DNA from: Desulfobacteraceae bacterium
Lineage (GTDB): Bacteria > Desulfobacterota > Desulfobacteria > Desulfobacterales > UBA5852
NCBI GenBank assembly: GCA_014237395.1
Contig: JABZFP010000006.1
Span: 1-64,000, forward strand
Length of the DNA: 64,000 bases
Direction: 5' to 3'
In this document: positions 1 to 9,470 of the stretch, piece by piece
How positions within the stretch are numbered: the first letter of the stretch is position 1
Layout of the letters: every line of letters starts with the position of its first letter
The notes under the pieces: model-generated
The model's input: only the letters and a program-made list of their open reading frames with translations
The model's database searches: none
Told to the model about the DNA's origin: nothing
Translations under genes and position numbers: made by a program

Positions 1-63
1 TTAAGCTCTTCAGCGCCGATGGTACTGCACGGGAGACTGTGTGGGAGAGTAGGACGTCGCCGA
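1..63 (+). rRNA. 5S ribosomal RNA, 3' end (partial)
   Basis: The first bases match the conserved 3' half of bacterial 5S rRNA: the GCCGATGGTACTGCAC arm, then GTGTGGGAGAGTAGGACG. The 5' half lies outside the window. A strong intrinsic terminator follows, so this is the end of an rRNA operon that enters from the left. The exact mature 3' end is uncertain by a few bases. Confidence 0.93.
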
Positions 64-73
64 AAATCTCTTG

Positions 74-120
74 AAAGCCCGGAGTCCAATACCAATCATA
101 TTGGCTCCGGGCTTTTTTTT
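74..120 (+). terminator. rRNA operon intrinsic terminator
   Basis: A long stem (AAAGCCCGGAG pairing with CTCCGGGCTTT, extended inward by CCAATA/TATTGG) is followed by eight T residues. It sits 10 bases past the 5S 3' end and just before the convergent kinase gene's stop codon. Confidence 0.93.
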
Positions 121-123
121 TCG

Positions 124-3100
124 TCAGTCAGGGGAAGATGTCAAGACACGATCGATGGCTTCGGCCAAAAGATGTAACTCAAGAGGTTTCATTAAAACAC
201 GATTAAAGACCTTTGACAGATGAGGATCGGCAACAGGCTGGTCTTTGTAGCCCGTACATAGAATGATCGGCATGGCCGGGCGAATCGCTCGCATTGCCTC
301 CGCTAGTTCCACCCCGGAAAGTCCCGGCATGGCCATGTCCAGGATGGCGACGTCAAATGCTTCCGGTTTCTCACGGAAGGCGGCTAAAGCCCTTTGACTA
401 TCCGTGAATGCGGTTGGCTGATATCCGAGATGGTGGATCATTTCTTTCATCATTTCAATCAAATCCGATTCATCATCGACCAAAAACACCTTCCCGTTTC
501 CCATTGTCAACAGCGGTAAAGTGTCATCGTTATCCGGCGTGGCATCTTCGGCCAGGGGCAGGTAGACCATGAACCGTGTCCCCTGCCGCTCGATACTTTT
601 GACCTGAATCGCACCGCCATGGTTTTTGACGATGCCGAGGGTGACCGACAAACCAAGGCCCGTTCCCTGTCCCTTTGCCTTCGTCGTAAAATAGGGGTCA
701 AAAATCTTATCTTCGATGCCCAGGAACATACCGTGTCCTGTATCGTTTACCTGAAGAAGTAAATAGTCGCCTTCGGGCAGGACGATATCCATAAATTGCT
801 TGGAAGAATCGAAACGGACGTTGTCCAAGATGACGGTCAGTTCGCCTCCTTCTGAACGCATCGCATGCACGGCGTTGCTGCAAAGATTCATGAGTACCTG
901 ATGAATTTGGCCCGGGTCAACCGTCACCGTGTCCCGTTTTGTGCGCGCATCAATCTTGATCGTGATATTGGCGGGTAAAGAGGCCTGAAGCAGCTTGATC
1001 ACTTCTTTTACAATCAGTCCTGCGCGAAACGGTTTTGGTTCAATTTGTTGCGGGCGGCTAAAAGAATGGATTTGCTGAACAAGTGCTTTGGCGCGGTGGC
1101 TGGCCTTGAGAACACGGGCAATCTTTTTCAGCGCATCCGGTCGATGCTTAAACTGATATTGAAGAATTTCGGTATACCCGAGTATGGCCGCCAATATATT
1201 GTTAAAATCGTGTGCAATGCCACTGGTTAGCGTTCCCAGGGCTTCCATTTTTTGGGACTGGAGCAACTGGGATTCCAAACGGATCGTATCGGTGACATCC
1301 CTGAAACTGAATACATAGCCGTTAGAGTGATTGTCATCGCATTGAAGGGAATACGCCGTGACATCCAGAACCCTGCCATTCCGGCACCGAACGCGCCATG
1401 ATTTTTCGCTTGACGATAAGATCGATGGCTTGTGGATCGCCTCAGGTATTGCCGAATGTGAGAGGTATGGGGACAACCGTTCCTTCAGGGTAACGGCATG
1501 GTCCCGGGAGGGGAGATCATCCGTGTGAAGGAAGAGCTGGTGAAAGCGGTTGTTTATCTGAGAAATGTGGCCGGTTTCGTCGATCACGGCGATCCCGCTG
1601 TCAGTCGATTCAAAAATCGCGCGCAACATGGCTTCACGGTTTTTAAGTGTGTTCTCGGCACGTTTGCGTTGTGAAATATCGGTCACCATGGCGAAAGAAC
1701 CCGTGAAGCGTCCTGCTTCATCATAAAGCGGTGAAGAATTGAACTGGCAGTGGACCGCGGTACCGTCGGGACGCAGCAGGATGTTTTCATATTGGCTGCG
1801 CTCACCGTGACGACGTTTGGCGAGTTGTTCTTTAAATATGGCTTGATGGGCAGCGTCGGTGAATTCATATAACGGATGACCGATGATTTCCGTTCGCGTG
1901 CGATGGAGCATGGCACATAGTTCGGCATTGACATTCACCCCAACCGCATGGGGATCAATTTCCCAAAATCCCTCGTTGGCGGTCTCGAGAATCATGTTCA
2001 AACGGTTTTGATTTTGACGAATGGTGCGTTCAACGCTCCTGCGACGCATAATGTTGGACGTCAGATAAAAGATGATGGCCAGCTGCAATATCAAACCTGC
2101 TATCCCGGCCCATACCGCATGTCGATACTGTTGGTACAATGATGGCGGTTTGTTAATGATGATGCTATCGGGGGGCAATTGTTCCGGCCTGATTTTGAAA
2201 GCCGCCATTCGCTGATAATCGAACATATAGCGATTCGGGCTTTCCGTAATGATCGGCAACTGGTCCACCGGCTCGCCATCAAGGATACGCAGCGCGAGCT
2301 TGCCGGCGGCTTGCCCCTGGAAATAGCCGCTGGTCAGCAGACCGCCGATAATCCCGTTTTCCAGGCTGAAGTCCCAAGCCCCATAAATGGGAACCGGACA
2401 ATTCCTGGCGATCTGTTGAATACTGTCGTCGTATTCAAAAAAACGGCCGCTTTGGTCGCGAAAGAAAAATGTATGAAATACAAGATCGCCCTCCGATAGG
2501 GTCCTCAACGTTGCCAAGAGATCCGGCATGCTAAGGTTGTCGAGGAAGGTGAAATCGACGCGGTCCTTATAGCTTGGGACAATTTCATCCAAACGATCCA
2601 TCACCCGAAGACCGGTAGGGGTGCGGTCATTGATGATATAGAGGGTTGTTGTCGCAGGATGAAGGGTTAGTGCCAGATCGATGCCCGCACCTAAATCCGC
2701 TTCTTCATTAACGCCGGTGAATCCCTTTAGATCGACCAAATCTTCCTTACGAAGAAAATTGAACCCACAGAAAACAACCGGTGTACCTGGGAAAACGGTG
2801 CGTCCGCGGCTTGCCATGAACTGAACCGCATTATTATCCGAGCAGACAATCACCGCAAAGCGAATGCCTTGGAATTTCTTTTGGTAGAAGGCGGCCAGAT
2901 CTTCGTCGTAATTGGGTGAGGCGACACGTTTGGTATCCATATACTCCACATGCAACGCCAATGGGACGCGGCTTTGGGATAAGGTGTCGTCCAGGCCTTT
3001 GGTGATATCATCGGTCCATTTATAACCGTAATGGTAGGAGTGCAGAATCAGGATATCGGTAGGCGAGAGAGGGTCAGCATGCCCGGGGTGGGAAAGAAAA

Positions 3101-3186
3101 AATGACGCAAGCACCACGGTTACAGTGATACCGGCAGATCTGAGCCACAAGCGTGATGGTTGCAGAAGCTTCAGGGAAAAGCGCAT
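124..3186 (-). CDS. Hybrid sensor histidine kinase with periplasmic substrate-binding-like sensor, two PAS domains and a receiver
   Basis: Membrane hybrid kinase of 1020 residues from the chosen start. The N-terminus has a signal peptide ending near GHADP. A periplasmic domain like ABC_sub_bind proteins follows (about 45-310), then one membrane helix near 355-380, two PAS domains, a HisKA domain with the phospho-acceptor His in GIAHDFNN, a HATPase domain (FDPYFTTK, GTGLGLS), and a C-terminal receiver with Asp in VAILDMAMPG. The ATG at 3186 was chosen because it begins the signal peptide; an in-frame ATG at 3309 would add 41 residues ahead of it. Receivers at the C-terminus usually take part in internal phosphorelay or feedback. 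The next gene pair is divergent and may not be its partner. The ligand is unknown. Confidence 0.9.
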   Translation of the reverse strand: MRFSLKLLQPSRLWLRSAGITVTVVLASFFLSHPGHADPLSPTDILILHSYHYGYKWTDDITKGLDDTLSQSRVPLALHVEYMDTKRVASPNYDEDLAAFYQKKFQGIRFAVIVCSDNNAVQFMASRGRTVFPGTPVVFCGFNFLRKEDLVDLKGFTGVNEEADLGAGIDLALTLHPATTTLYIINDRTPTGLRVMDRLDEIVPSYKDRVDFTFLDNLSMPDLLATLRTLSEGDLVFHTFFFRDQSGRFFEYDDSIQQIARNCPVPIYGAWDFSLENGIIGGLLTSGYFQGQAAGKLALRILDGEPVDQLPIITESPNRYMFDYQRMAAFKIRPEQLPPDSIIINKPPSLYQQYRHAVWAGIAGLILQLAIIFYLTSNIMRRRSVERTIRQNQNRLNMILETANEGFWEIDPHAVGVNVNAELCAMLHRTRTEIIGHPLYEFTDAAHQAIFKEQLAKRRHGERSQYENILLRPDGTAVHCQFNSSPLYDEAGRFTGSFAMVTDISQRKRAENTLKNREAMLRAIFESTDSGIAVIDETGHISQINNRFHQLFLHTDDLPSRDHAVTLKERLSPYLSHSAIPEAIHKPSILSSSEKSWRVRCRNGRVLDVTAYSLQCDDNHSNGYVFSFRDVTDTIRLESQLLQSQKMEALGTLTSGIAHDFNNILAAILGYTEILQYQFKHRPDALKKIARVLKASHRAKALVQQIHSFSRPQQIEPKPFRAGLIVKEVIKLLQASLPANITIKIDARTKRDTVTVDPGQIHQVLMNLCSNAVHAMRSEGGELTVILDNVRFDSSKQFMDIVLPEGDYLLLQVNDTGHGMFLGIEDKIFDPYFTTKAKGQGTGLGLSVTLGIVKNHGGAIQVKSIERQGTRFMVYLPLAEDATPDNDDTLPLLTMGNGKVFLVDDESDLIEMMKEMIHHLGYQPTAFTDSQRALAAFREKPEAFDVAILDMAMPGLSGVELAEAMRAIRPAMPIILCTGYKDQPVADPHLSKVFNRVLMKPLELHLLAEAIDRVLTSSPD

Positions 3187-3415
3187 GTTTATGTCCGGTG
3201 AAAGATAAACATAATGTTCGATTAACTTACTTTTACCATGAAGAGGCAAAGGCCGCAACGTGAGTGCCGCCCCTGTTTGTCCGCGAGGATTTGCTTTTGA
3301 TACCGGCATATGCTACCTGATAAAGCGTCAGCATCCGGTAAGCACACGCGCCCGGCCATAGTTCACGGGACATCCCACCACCGCTATCATCGTCCGTTTA
3401 AGACCGGAGATTGGG

Positions 3416-4960
3416 TTGCTGAAGAGCCTCCGAACCAACATTGCCCTTAATCTGGCGGTTTTGCTCCTGATCGCCATGTTATTGATCGATTTGGTCGCGC
3501 TGTTCGTGACGCAGGAGATGCTTATTGCCTCGCGCGCGGAAAAAGGGCGGGTTCTGATGGCCGCGCTCTCGACGCATTTGATGCCGGCACCTTCAGGCGA
3601 TGGCAATTCGTGGCGCATCGCAAATCATGCCAAAATCAATCCATTGGTGGAATCGGCCGGTGCGCTTTGTTTTTCGGCGGTAACCCTTGAAGGGCAAAAA
3701 ATAAGGCAGGCCGGCCTGGGGTGCTTAAAAGAAGCCCCGATGGGCGCGATGGCATGGCAAGCGGCAACGACCGGGGAAGAGCGCCTGCAAACATCTGATT
3801 TGATTCGCGGGATATTCTGGCATCAGCCCGGTTTCCTTTACTTGGCGGCGCCATTAAGGGTCGAGCGGAAGATCGTGGCTGGTGGGTGTGTGTTGATGTC
3901 GTTGGACGACATCTACGGTCAGATAGGGCGTTCCCAGCACATCCTGCTGATTTATGCCCTGATCAATACAGCGGTTTTGACGATGCTGGGAATCTATCGT
4001 TTAAACAACATTACGGTCAAACCGATTCAACGCTTGGTTAAACGGGCTGAAACCTACCGTGATCTGGATGACAATGTGTTTTTGTTAGAAAAAGAAGACA
4101 ATGAATTCAGCCAGTTGTCAAAGTCGTTGAACCGGATGCTGATGCATCTATCCCAAGATAAAGATAAGCTGCAAGATTCCGTCCATTCACTGGAAAAAGC
4201 CAACCTCGATCTTGAAAAAGCACAACATGACTTGATACGGGCTGAAAAACTCGCATCGGTCGGCCGATTGTCGGCCGGTATTGCACACGAAATCGGCAAT
4301 CCGATCGGCATTATCAAAGGGTATCTGTCCCTACTGAATGATAACACCATTCCGGCGGAAGAAAAGGCCGATTTTATCGCACGGACAGAGCATGAAGTTG
4401 AGCGAATCCATTCCATTATTCAGCAGTTGCTTGATTTTGCAAGACCATCCGGAAAGGAACAGGCGGTCATATCGGTCCATGGGATACTCATGGATTTGGA
4501 GGAAGTATGCCGTTTTCAGCCGACGCTGGCCTGCATCCGCATCCAATTACGCCTGGAGGCCCGCCGGGATGACGTCAGGGCCAATGCCCAACAGCTGCGC
4601 CAGGTGTTTCTCAACCTTGTGCTGAATGCCGCGGATGCGGTAAGGGATTCCGATACGGAAGGCGAGCTTGCGATTCAGACATCCCTCCAAGAGGTGGCCA
4701 ACCCGGGGGATAAAGACCCGGCGCACCTTGTGGTGCGATTCATGGATAACGGACATGGCATTTCAGACGAGAGCATGACCAACATTTTCGACCCTTTTTT
4801 TACGACCAAAGCACCAGGAAAAGGGACTGGCCTGGGGTTGTCGGTGAGTTTTACCATCATTGAGGGATTGGGCGGTTCCATCAAGGCGGAACCCAATGAG
4901 GACGGAGGGACATGCATGACCATCATGCTGCCGCTGGCTGAAAATGCAACGGAAAACTAA
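3416..4960 (+). CDS. Membrane sensor histidine kinase (NtrB/ZraS type)
   Basis: A 514-residue two-component kinase. Two membrane helices (about 8-30 and 178-198) flank a periplasmic sensor region. A HAMP-like linker (TVKPIQRLVKRAETY), a coiled coil, HisKA (His in AGIAHEIGNP) and HATPase (DNGHGIS, FDPFFTTK, GTGLGLS) follow. The start is TTG at 3416, preceded by GGAGA at a good distance; no ATG fits better. The gene ends one base before the start of a sigma-54 response regulator, so the two form an obvious pair. The signal sensed is unknown. Confidence 0.93.
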   Translation: MLKSLRTNIALNLAVLLLIAMLLIDLVALFVTQEMLIASRAEKGRVLMAALSTHLMPAPSGDGNSWRIANHAKINPLVESAGALCFSAVTLEGQKIRQAGLGCLKEAPMGAMAWQAATTGEERLQTSDLIRGIFWHQPGFLYLAAPLRVERKIVAGGCVLMSLDDIYGQIGRSQHILLIYALINTAVLTMLGIYRLNNITVKPIQRLVKRAETYRDLDDNVFLLEKEDNEFSQLSKSLNRMLMHLSQDKDKLQDSVHSLEKANLDLEKAQHDLIRAEKLASVGRLSAGIAHEIGNPIGIIKGYLSLLNDNTIPAEEKADFIARTEHEVERIHSIIQQLLDFARPSGKEQAVISVHGILMDLEEVCRFQPTLACIRIQLRLEARRDDVRANAQQLRQVFLNLVLNAADAVRDSDTEGELAIQTSLQEVANPGDKDPAHLVVRFMDNGHGISDESMTNIFDPFFTTKAPGKGTGLGLSVSFTIIEGLGGSIKAEPNEDGGTCMTIMLPLAENATEN

Positions 4961-4961
4961 G

Positions 4962-6350
4962 ATGAGCACATCACAAGAGCCCAAAACACTTTTGATTATC
5001 GATGATGAAGATAATATGCGCCACATGCTGACCGCGCTGTTGCGAAAGTCAGGCTATCGCATCGACCTCGCTGCTGATGGCGACGAGGGGTTGGGAAAGG
5101 TCAAAAGTACCGCATACGATTACATCCTGTGCGATATAAAAATGCCCCGCAAAGACGGTATGACCTTCCTAAAAGAGGCCCGTGCGTTTGTCGAGTCGTC
5201 AACCGTGATCATGATGTCGGCCTACGGTACGATCGATATGGCGGTTGAAGCCATGAAACTGGGAGCGTATGACTTCATCTCCAAACCCTTCAAGCCTGAT
5301 GAAGTATACCTTTCCCTGAAGAAAGCCGAGGAGCGCGAACGGCTGAAAAAGGAGAACATTCGTCTCAAGGAACGGATTCAGGAGATCAGTGCGGATTTTC
5401 AGTTTGGCAACATGATCGGTAACAGCCGATCAATGAAAACGATGTTTCGGCTTGCCGAGAAAGCCGCCCAGTACGACACGACGGTTTTGATTACGGGTGA
5501 AAGCGGGACGGGGAAAGAACTGGTGGCGCGGGGCATTCATTTTGCCGGTTCGCGGGCCGCGGCAAATATGGTGCCGGTCAATTGCGGCGGCATCCCGGAA
5601 AGTTTGCTGGAAAGCGAGCTGTTCGGCCATGTCAAAGGCGCGTTTACGGGTGCCGATCGGAACAAGAAGGGATTGTTTCAGGAAGCGCATGAAGGCACCA
5701 TTTTTTTGGATGAAATCGGTGAACTGCCGCTTTCTTTGCAGGTAAAGCTTTTACGGGTTCTGCAGGAAAGCGAGGTTCGTCCGGTTGGCGGTGAAAAAAC
5801 ACGCAAGGTCGATGTCCGTGTCGTGGCGGCGACGGCCAAGGACCTTGAAGCGGAAATGCGGGCGGGCCGTTTTCGGGAAGATTTATTCTACCGCTTGAAT
5901 GTTCTGTGCATCCATCTGCCGCCCTTGAGGGAGCGCACGGAAGACATTCCCCTCCTCTGTCGTTTTTTCATCGATCGCTTCGTCAAACAACTGAGCAAAA
6001 AGATCGAGGGCGTGTCGCCCGGTGCCATGACCCTTCTGATGGACCACAAGTGGCCCGGGAATGTCAGAGAATTGGAGAATATGATTGAGCGTGCGGTTGT
6101 GCTTGCCGATAAACATATCATTCTGCCCGAGAATCTTCCCATCGAGTTCGGCATCAAACGGGCTTCCAATCGGATGGATGATTTCTTCGAAGGGTTTTCA
6201 TTGAAGAATGCGCGCAAGATAATGGAAGAACGGCTCATCACCCGCGCATTGGAAGCGACCGGCGGCAATCGGACCCAAGCCGCCAAACTTTTGGAAATCA
6301 GTATCCCCTCGCTGCTCAGTAAAATGAAAGCTTACGATATCAATCTGTAG
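4962..6350 (+). CDS. Sigma-54-dependent response regulator (NtrC/AtoC type)
   Basis: A 462-residue enhancer-binding protein. The receiver domain has its phospho-acceptor Asp at about 58 (ILCDIKMPRKDG). The AAA+ domain carries Walker A GESGTGKE, the sigma-54 contact motif GAFTGA and Walker B FLDEIGEL. The Fis-type helix-turn-helix at the C-terminus reads GGNRTQAAKLLEIS. The ATG at 4962 with GGAAA upstream is preferred; another in-frame ATG at 4944 overlaps the kinase gene. It should activate RpoN promoters when phosphorylated by the upstream kinase. Its targets are not evident; no clear -24/-12 site was found nearby. Confidence 0.94.
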   Translation: MSTSQEPKTLLIIDDEDNMRHMLTALLRKSGYRIDLAADGDEGLGKVKSTAYDYILCDIKMPRKDGMTFLKEARAFVESSTVIMMSAYGTIDMAVEAMKLGAYDFISKPFKPDEVYLSLKKAEERERLKKENIRLKERIQEISADFQFGNMIGNSRSMKTMFRLAEKAAQYDTTVLITGESGTGKELVARGIHFAGSRAAANMVPVNCGGIPESLLESELFGHVKGAFTGADRNKKGLFQEAHEGTIFLDEIGELPLSLQVKLLRVLQESEVRPVGGEKTRKVDVRVVAATAKDLEAEMRAGRFREDLFYRLNVLCIHLPPLRERTEDIPLLCRFFIDRFVKQLSKKIEGVSPGAMTLLMDHKWPGNVRELENMIERAVVLADKHIILPENLPIEFGIKRASNRMDDFFEGFSLKNARKIMEERLITRALEATGGNRTQAAKLLEISIPSLLSKMKAYDINL

Positions 6351-6435
6351 ATAGATCGCCGGTTTTTGGCATACGGCACTTTATCGTTATTTACGAGCGA
6401 GGTTTGGTCGGTGACGGCGAACCAGGGAGGTGGCG

Positions 6436-8139
6436 GTGCGTGCACTGGATCGCGTAGAACGGCTTTTAGGACAGCTTTATGGCAAGCACGAAGGGACAAT
6501 GGCATTTGAACGCATACGCCCCCTCATGGCGTCGGCGGCCAAACGTCTTCCGCCATCGACGACCGAAAGACTGCCGGATGAAAAAGAAATTGTCCTGATT
6601 ACCTACGCTGACACCCTTCGACAGCCGCAACAGCCCCCCCTGTCGACGTTTTACACTTTTGCCCAACGCTATCTGAAACAAACGGTATCCACCATCCATT
6701 TTCTTCCCTTTTTCCCCTTTTCTTCCGACGATGGTTTTTCCGTTATCGATTATATGCAAATCGACCCTGCTGTGGGATCATGGGACGATGTCCATGCCTT
6801 CAAAGCAGATTTTCGGCTGATGCTGGATTGGGTCATCAACCATATCTCCGCCCAAAGCCCTTGGTTTGATGCTTACCTGGCTGCGGAACCCGGATATCAA
6901 AGGCTTGCCATCGAAGTGGATGCCGCTGAAGATCTATCGATGGTCACTCGGCCCCGGTCGTTGCCCTTGCTGACACCCTATAAGAAAAAAGACGGTCGGC
7001 TGGTTCGTTTATGGACCACCTTCAGTGCCGACCAAATCGATTTGAATTTTCGCAGCATCGATGTCCTGGTTGACATGGTCCGTGTCATGCTGGCCTATGT
7101 CGAGCATGGTGCCGATATCTTGAGGCTTGATGCCATCGCCTATCTATGGAAGGAAATCGGGACAACCTGCATTCATCTTCCGCAAACGCATATGATGGTC
7201 AAGCTTTTTCGCGCGATTCTTGACGCGATCGCCCCCCATGTTCTCCTGATCACCGAAACGAACGTACCCCACAGGGAAAATATCAGCTATTTCGGCGATG
7301 CCGGCGATGAGGCCCAAATTGTCTATAATTTCTCGCTGCCGCCCCTATTGCTTCATTGTATTTTGACAGAAGATGTTGGCTATTTGCGTCGCTGGGCCAA
7401 GACGCTTGTTTTGCCGGATAGGCGGACCACCTTCTTAAATTTTACGGCATCTCATGATGGTATTGGTGTAAGGCCCCTGGAAGGCATCATTCCAAGCGAA
7501 GAGATCGACAAGCTGGTCACGGTCGTCATGGCCAACGGCGGCGCGGTGTCTTATAAACAAAATCCTGATGGGACCGAAAGCCCCTATGAACTCAACATCA
7601 CCTATGTAGACGCCCTGCGAGGCGATGGTGCCGGCGGGGATGCGATGCACGCCCGGCGTTTTCTGGCGACACAGTCTATCGCCCTTGTGCTGCCGGGAGT
7701 TCCCGCCATATACATCCACAGTCTTTTAGGGTCGCGCAACTGGGACGAAGGGGTGCGCATGACTGGTCGGGCACGCACCATCAATCGTGCTAAGCTCGAT
7801 ATGAATGACCTGGTTCGCCGAATTGAAAACCCCGAAACGTTTCGTTACAAGGTTTTTTCAGCCTATCGGACGATGATCGAAGTCCGAAGTGCCCAACCGG
7901 CCTTTCATCCCAAGGCGGAATTTGATGTTCTGGAGGTTGACCGACGCGTATTTGCGATGGCACGGCAGGGGGGCGGGCAGAGGTTGATTGCCCTGACCAA
8001 TATTGCTTCGGATGACGTGACGGTTGATGTGGGAATGCTGGCCGCCGGCCCTACCCGCGATCTTATTTCCAAACGGGTTTTTGCGCCCGGCGTTGTGACA
8101 ATGAAGCCCTATGACGTATTATGGCTTACACCCGCCTGA
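6436..8139 (+). CDS. GH13_18 sugar phosphorylase, probably glucosylglycerate phosphorylase
   Basis: Cytoplasmic alpha-amylase-superfamily enzyme of family GH13 subfamily 18, which cleaves glucosides such as sucrose or glucosylglycerate with phosphate to give glucose 1-phosphate. Visible catalytic parts are the nucleophile Asp in GADILRLDAIAY (about 232), the acid/base Glu in LLITETNVPH (about 274) and the transition-state stabiliser in NFTASHDGIG. At 567 residues it is longer than typical sucrose phosphorylases (about 490) and close to the glucosylglycerate phosphorylase (YcjM) group, so that substrate is favoured. The GTG at 6436 is preceded by AGGGAGG; a GTG at 6430 overlaps that site. Glucosylglycerate is a compatible solute, which fits the osmoadaptation genes further along. 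Confidence 0.85.
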   Translation: MRALDRVERLLGQLYGKHEGTMAFERIRPLMASAAKRLPPSTTERLPDEKEIVLITYADTLRQPQQPPLSTFYTFAQRYLKQTVSTIHFLPFFPFSSDDGFSVIDYMQIDPAVGSWDDVHAFKADFRLMLDWVINHISAQSPWFDAYLAAEPGYQRLAIEVDAAEDLSMVTRPRSLPLLTPYKKKDGRLVRLWTTFSADQIDLNFRSIDVLVDMVRVMLAYVEHGADILRLDAIAYLWKEIGTTCIHLPQTHMMVKLFRAILDAIAPHVLLITETNVPHRENISYFGDAGDEAQIVYNFSLPPLLLHCILTEDVGYLRRWAKTLVLPDRRTTFLNFTASHDGIGVRPLEGIIPSEEIDKLVTVVMANGGAVSYKQNPDGTESPYELNITYVDALRGDGAGGDAMHARRFLATQSIALVLPGVPAIYIHSLLGSRNWDEGVRMTGRARTINRAKLDMNDLVRRIENPETFRYKVFSAYRTMIEVRSAQPAFHPKAEFDVLEVDRRVFAMARQGGGQRLIALTNIASDDVTVDVGMLAAGPTRDLISKRVFAPGVVTMKPYDVLWLTPA

Positions 8140-8150
8140 ACCGGCGGGTG
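8129..8150. terminator. GC-rich hairpin between convergent genes
   Basis: CACCCGCC pairs with GGCGGGTG around a 6-base loop, spanning the phosphorylase stop codon and lying just before the end of the convergent ihfA gene. There is no T-tract on either strand, so a bidirectional terminator is only plausible. Confidence 0.35.
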
Positions 8151-8161
8151 ATGGGGGGCGT

Positions 8162-8446
8162 CTATTCGGTGCCGTTGATTTTATTGCGCAATTTTCCTGA
8201 GCATTTAAAAGTGACGACTTTGCGTTCTCTGAGGATAAGATCGGATCCCGTTGCAGGATTTCTTCCGCGGCGCTTATTCTTTTCCTTGACGCAGAATTTG
8301 CCGAAGCCGGAGATGAGGATGTCATCACCGTTTTCAAGTGTTGATTTCATGATTTCAAGCAGGGATTCAATGATATCAACGGATTTCTTTTTGGTGAAGC
8401 CGAGTTCGTGTACCCTCGCGACGATGTCACTTTTGGTTAATGCCAT
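8162..8446 (-). CDS. ihfA: Integration host factor alpha subunit
   Basis: A 94-residue HU/IHF-family DNA-bending protein. It begins MALTKSDIVARVHELGF, has the FGKFCVKEKNKRRGRNPATG beta-arm region with the Pro that intercalates into DNA, and ends in a helix typical of IHF-alpha. It is preceded by TAGGAGGT. IHF bends DNA at sigma-54 promoters, which suits a genome with NtrC-type regulators such as the one at 4962. A separate HU gene lies at 63231. Assignment to alpha rather than beta rests on the N-terminal sequence. Confidence 0.9.
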   Translation of the reverse strand: MALTKSDIVARVHELGFTKKKSVDIIESLLEIMKSTLENGDDILISGFGKFCVKEKNKRRGRNPATGSDLILRERKVVTFKCSGKLRNKINGTE

Positions 8447-8533
8447 GGCACCTCCTAACGACCGAGTTCCGCAATTCTAAAAACGAAATTCCTGATATAT
8501 TTAAATGGCTTGAGCCCAAAGGTCAATCGAAAT

Positions 8534-8710
8534 TTATCCTGAAGGGCCCGGGGACGTCAGCGGTTTGTCCTTGGACGCGGTGTTTTCCTGTTCTGCCGGC
8601 TTTTGTTGCGATGGGTACAGGCGGTCCACCTTTTTCATAATGCGATCTATTTTTTCAGAAATGTGGTCGATTTCCGCTTTCAAGGCGGTTTCGTCAAGAT
8701 CGGTCATCAT
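8534..8710 (-). CDS. Small hypothetical coiled-coil protein, 58 aa
   Basis: A short gene coding for 58 residues, starting with two Met codons (MMTDLDETALKAEIDHI). Residues 5-35 form an amphipathic helix with heptad character (EIDHISEKIDRIMKKVDRLY); the rest is polar and Pro-rich. AAGGGA lies about 10 bases upstream of the ATG. It is upstream of ihfA on the same strand, with 87 bases between, so they may share a transcript. Function unknown. The ribosome site, codon pattern and helical composition support it; its small size leaves some doubt. Confidence 0.6.
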   Translation of the reverse strand: MMTDLDETALKAEIDHISEKIDRIMKKVDRLYPSQQKPAEQENTASKDKPLTSPGPSG

Positions 8711-9144
8711 TCATAGATCCCTTTTATATCATCCGGCGTTAACCATGGATTGGGGCAAGGTGGTTTGGGTTTCCATGATCACACCGCTTAATGTATAAAA
8801 GACTTTCAAGTATTTCAAGTTAAAAATGTTAAAAAAATCTGTATGATAGATACCAATTAAAAAAAACGGCAGTTTGTTGGGGTCGGCATCAGGAAGCCGC
8901 CGTAGGCAAATTGACCCCTGAACATCATAAAATCCGTGAGTTTCCTGGTTCCGCTTGTTTCTACAAGCCATTTATCATTGGGGGACAGGCTTTGCCGTGC
9001 GAGTTGCCCGATGGTTTGCCGGGGAACGCTGGCCATATTCCCGGGATATTGCTAAAAATACGGCCTCTGCGCGCGGATTTGAACTGTGAAAATCATTGGT
9101 ATCGTCTTGAAGGCGACGGGTCCCGCCATGGCCTTGAGAAGCCA
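8711..9144. other. Intergenic region without recognised gene
   Basis: About 430 bases between the 58-residue gene and the terminator of the downstream zinc-ribbon/HEAT operon. An AT-rich stretch at 8795-8870 could hold promoters for the leftward genes. Open frames here lack ribosome sites and recognisable sequence. Nothing else is identified. Confidence 0.5.
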
Positions 9145-9172
9145 CTAAAAAGCCCCCCTGAAAAGGGGGGCT
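9145..9172 (-). terminator. Intrinsic terminator of the 9229-10039 operon
   Basis: Read leftward, AGCCCCCC pairs with GGGGGGCT around TTTTCA and runs into TTTTTAG. It lies 57 bases beyond the stop codon at 9229. Confidence 0.85.
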
Positions 9173-9228
9173 ACCGATGGCCGTGGTGCAGTGGGAGGGA
9201 AACGGTTTGTTTGCCGGACAACACACTT

Positions 9229-9411
9229 CTATGAAACGGGTTCCCCCAGTGCTTCAATACGACTTTTAGCAGCGTCAATGACGCGCTGGTCAGAATCGTT
9301 TTTAATGACATTTTTCAGCAGTTCGATATTCTCTTCGTCTCTAATTGCCGCAATTCTCACCTCAGGCTTGGAATGCGCAATTTTGGGTAGAAAAAAATCT
9401 CTGAATTTCAT
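9229..9411 (-). CDS. Small HEAT-repeat-like protein, 60 aa
   Basis: A 60-residue protein with a strong AAAGGAGG ribosome site and a terminator behind it. Its sequence (VRIAAIRDEENIELLKNVIK, then SDQRVIDAAKSRIEAL) has the pattern of paired short helices seen in HEAT or PBS-lyase repeats. The C-terminal half of the upstream neighbour (9471-9818) has the same pattern (DVRIEAVEKMQGTKLLRQIA, REKAIERLEEL), so the two probably arose by duplication or form a complex. Third gene of a small leftward operon. Function unknown. Confidence 0.8.
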   Translation of the reverse strand: MKFRDFFLPKIAHSKPEVRIAAIRDEENIELLKNVIKNDSDQRVIDAAKSRIEALGEPVS

Positions 9412-9470
9412 TACACTGCCTCCTTTCTTACGAAAATCTTCTAATTTCGAACACCAACCATACGCTATGC

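Noticed and set aside
6361..6435. Sigma-54 (-24/-12) promoter before the phosphorylase gene
   Set aside because: A GGCATACGGCAC segment looked promising, but the GG to GC spacing does not fit the required pattern.
8729..8971. 80-residue open frame on the minus strand
   Set aside because: No ribosome site, low-complexity aromatic content and no family resemblance; it overlaps the likely promoter region of the small gene at 8534.
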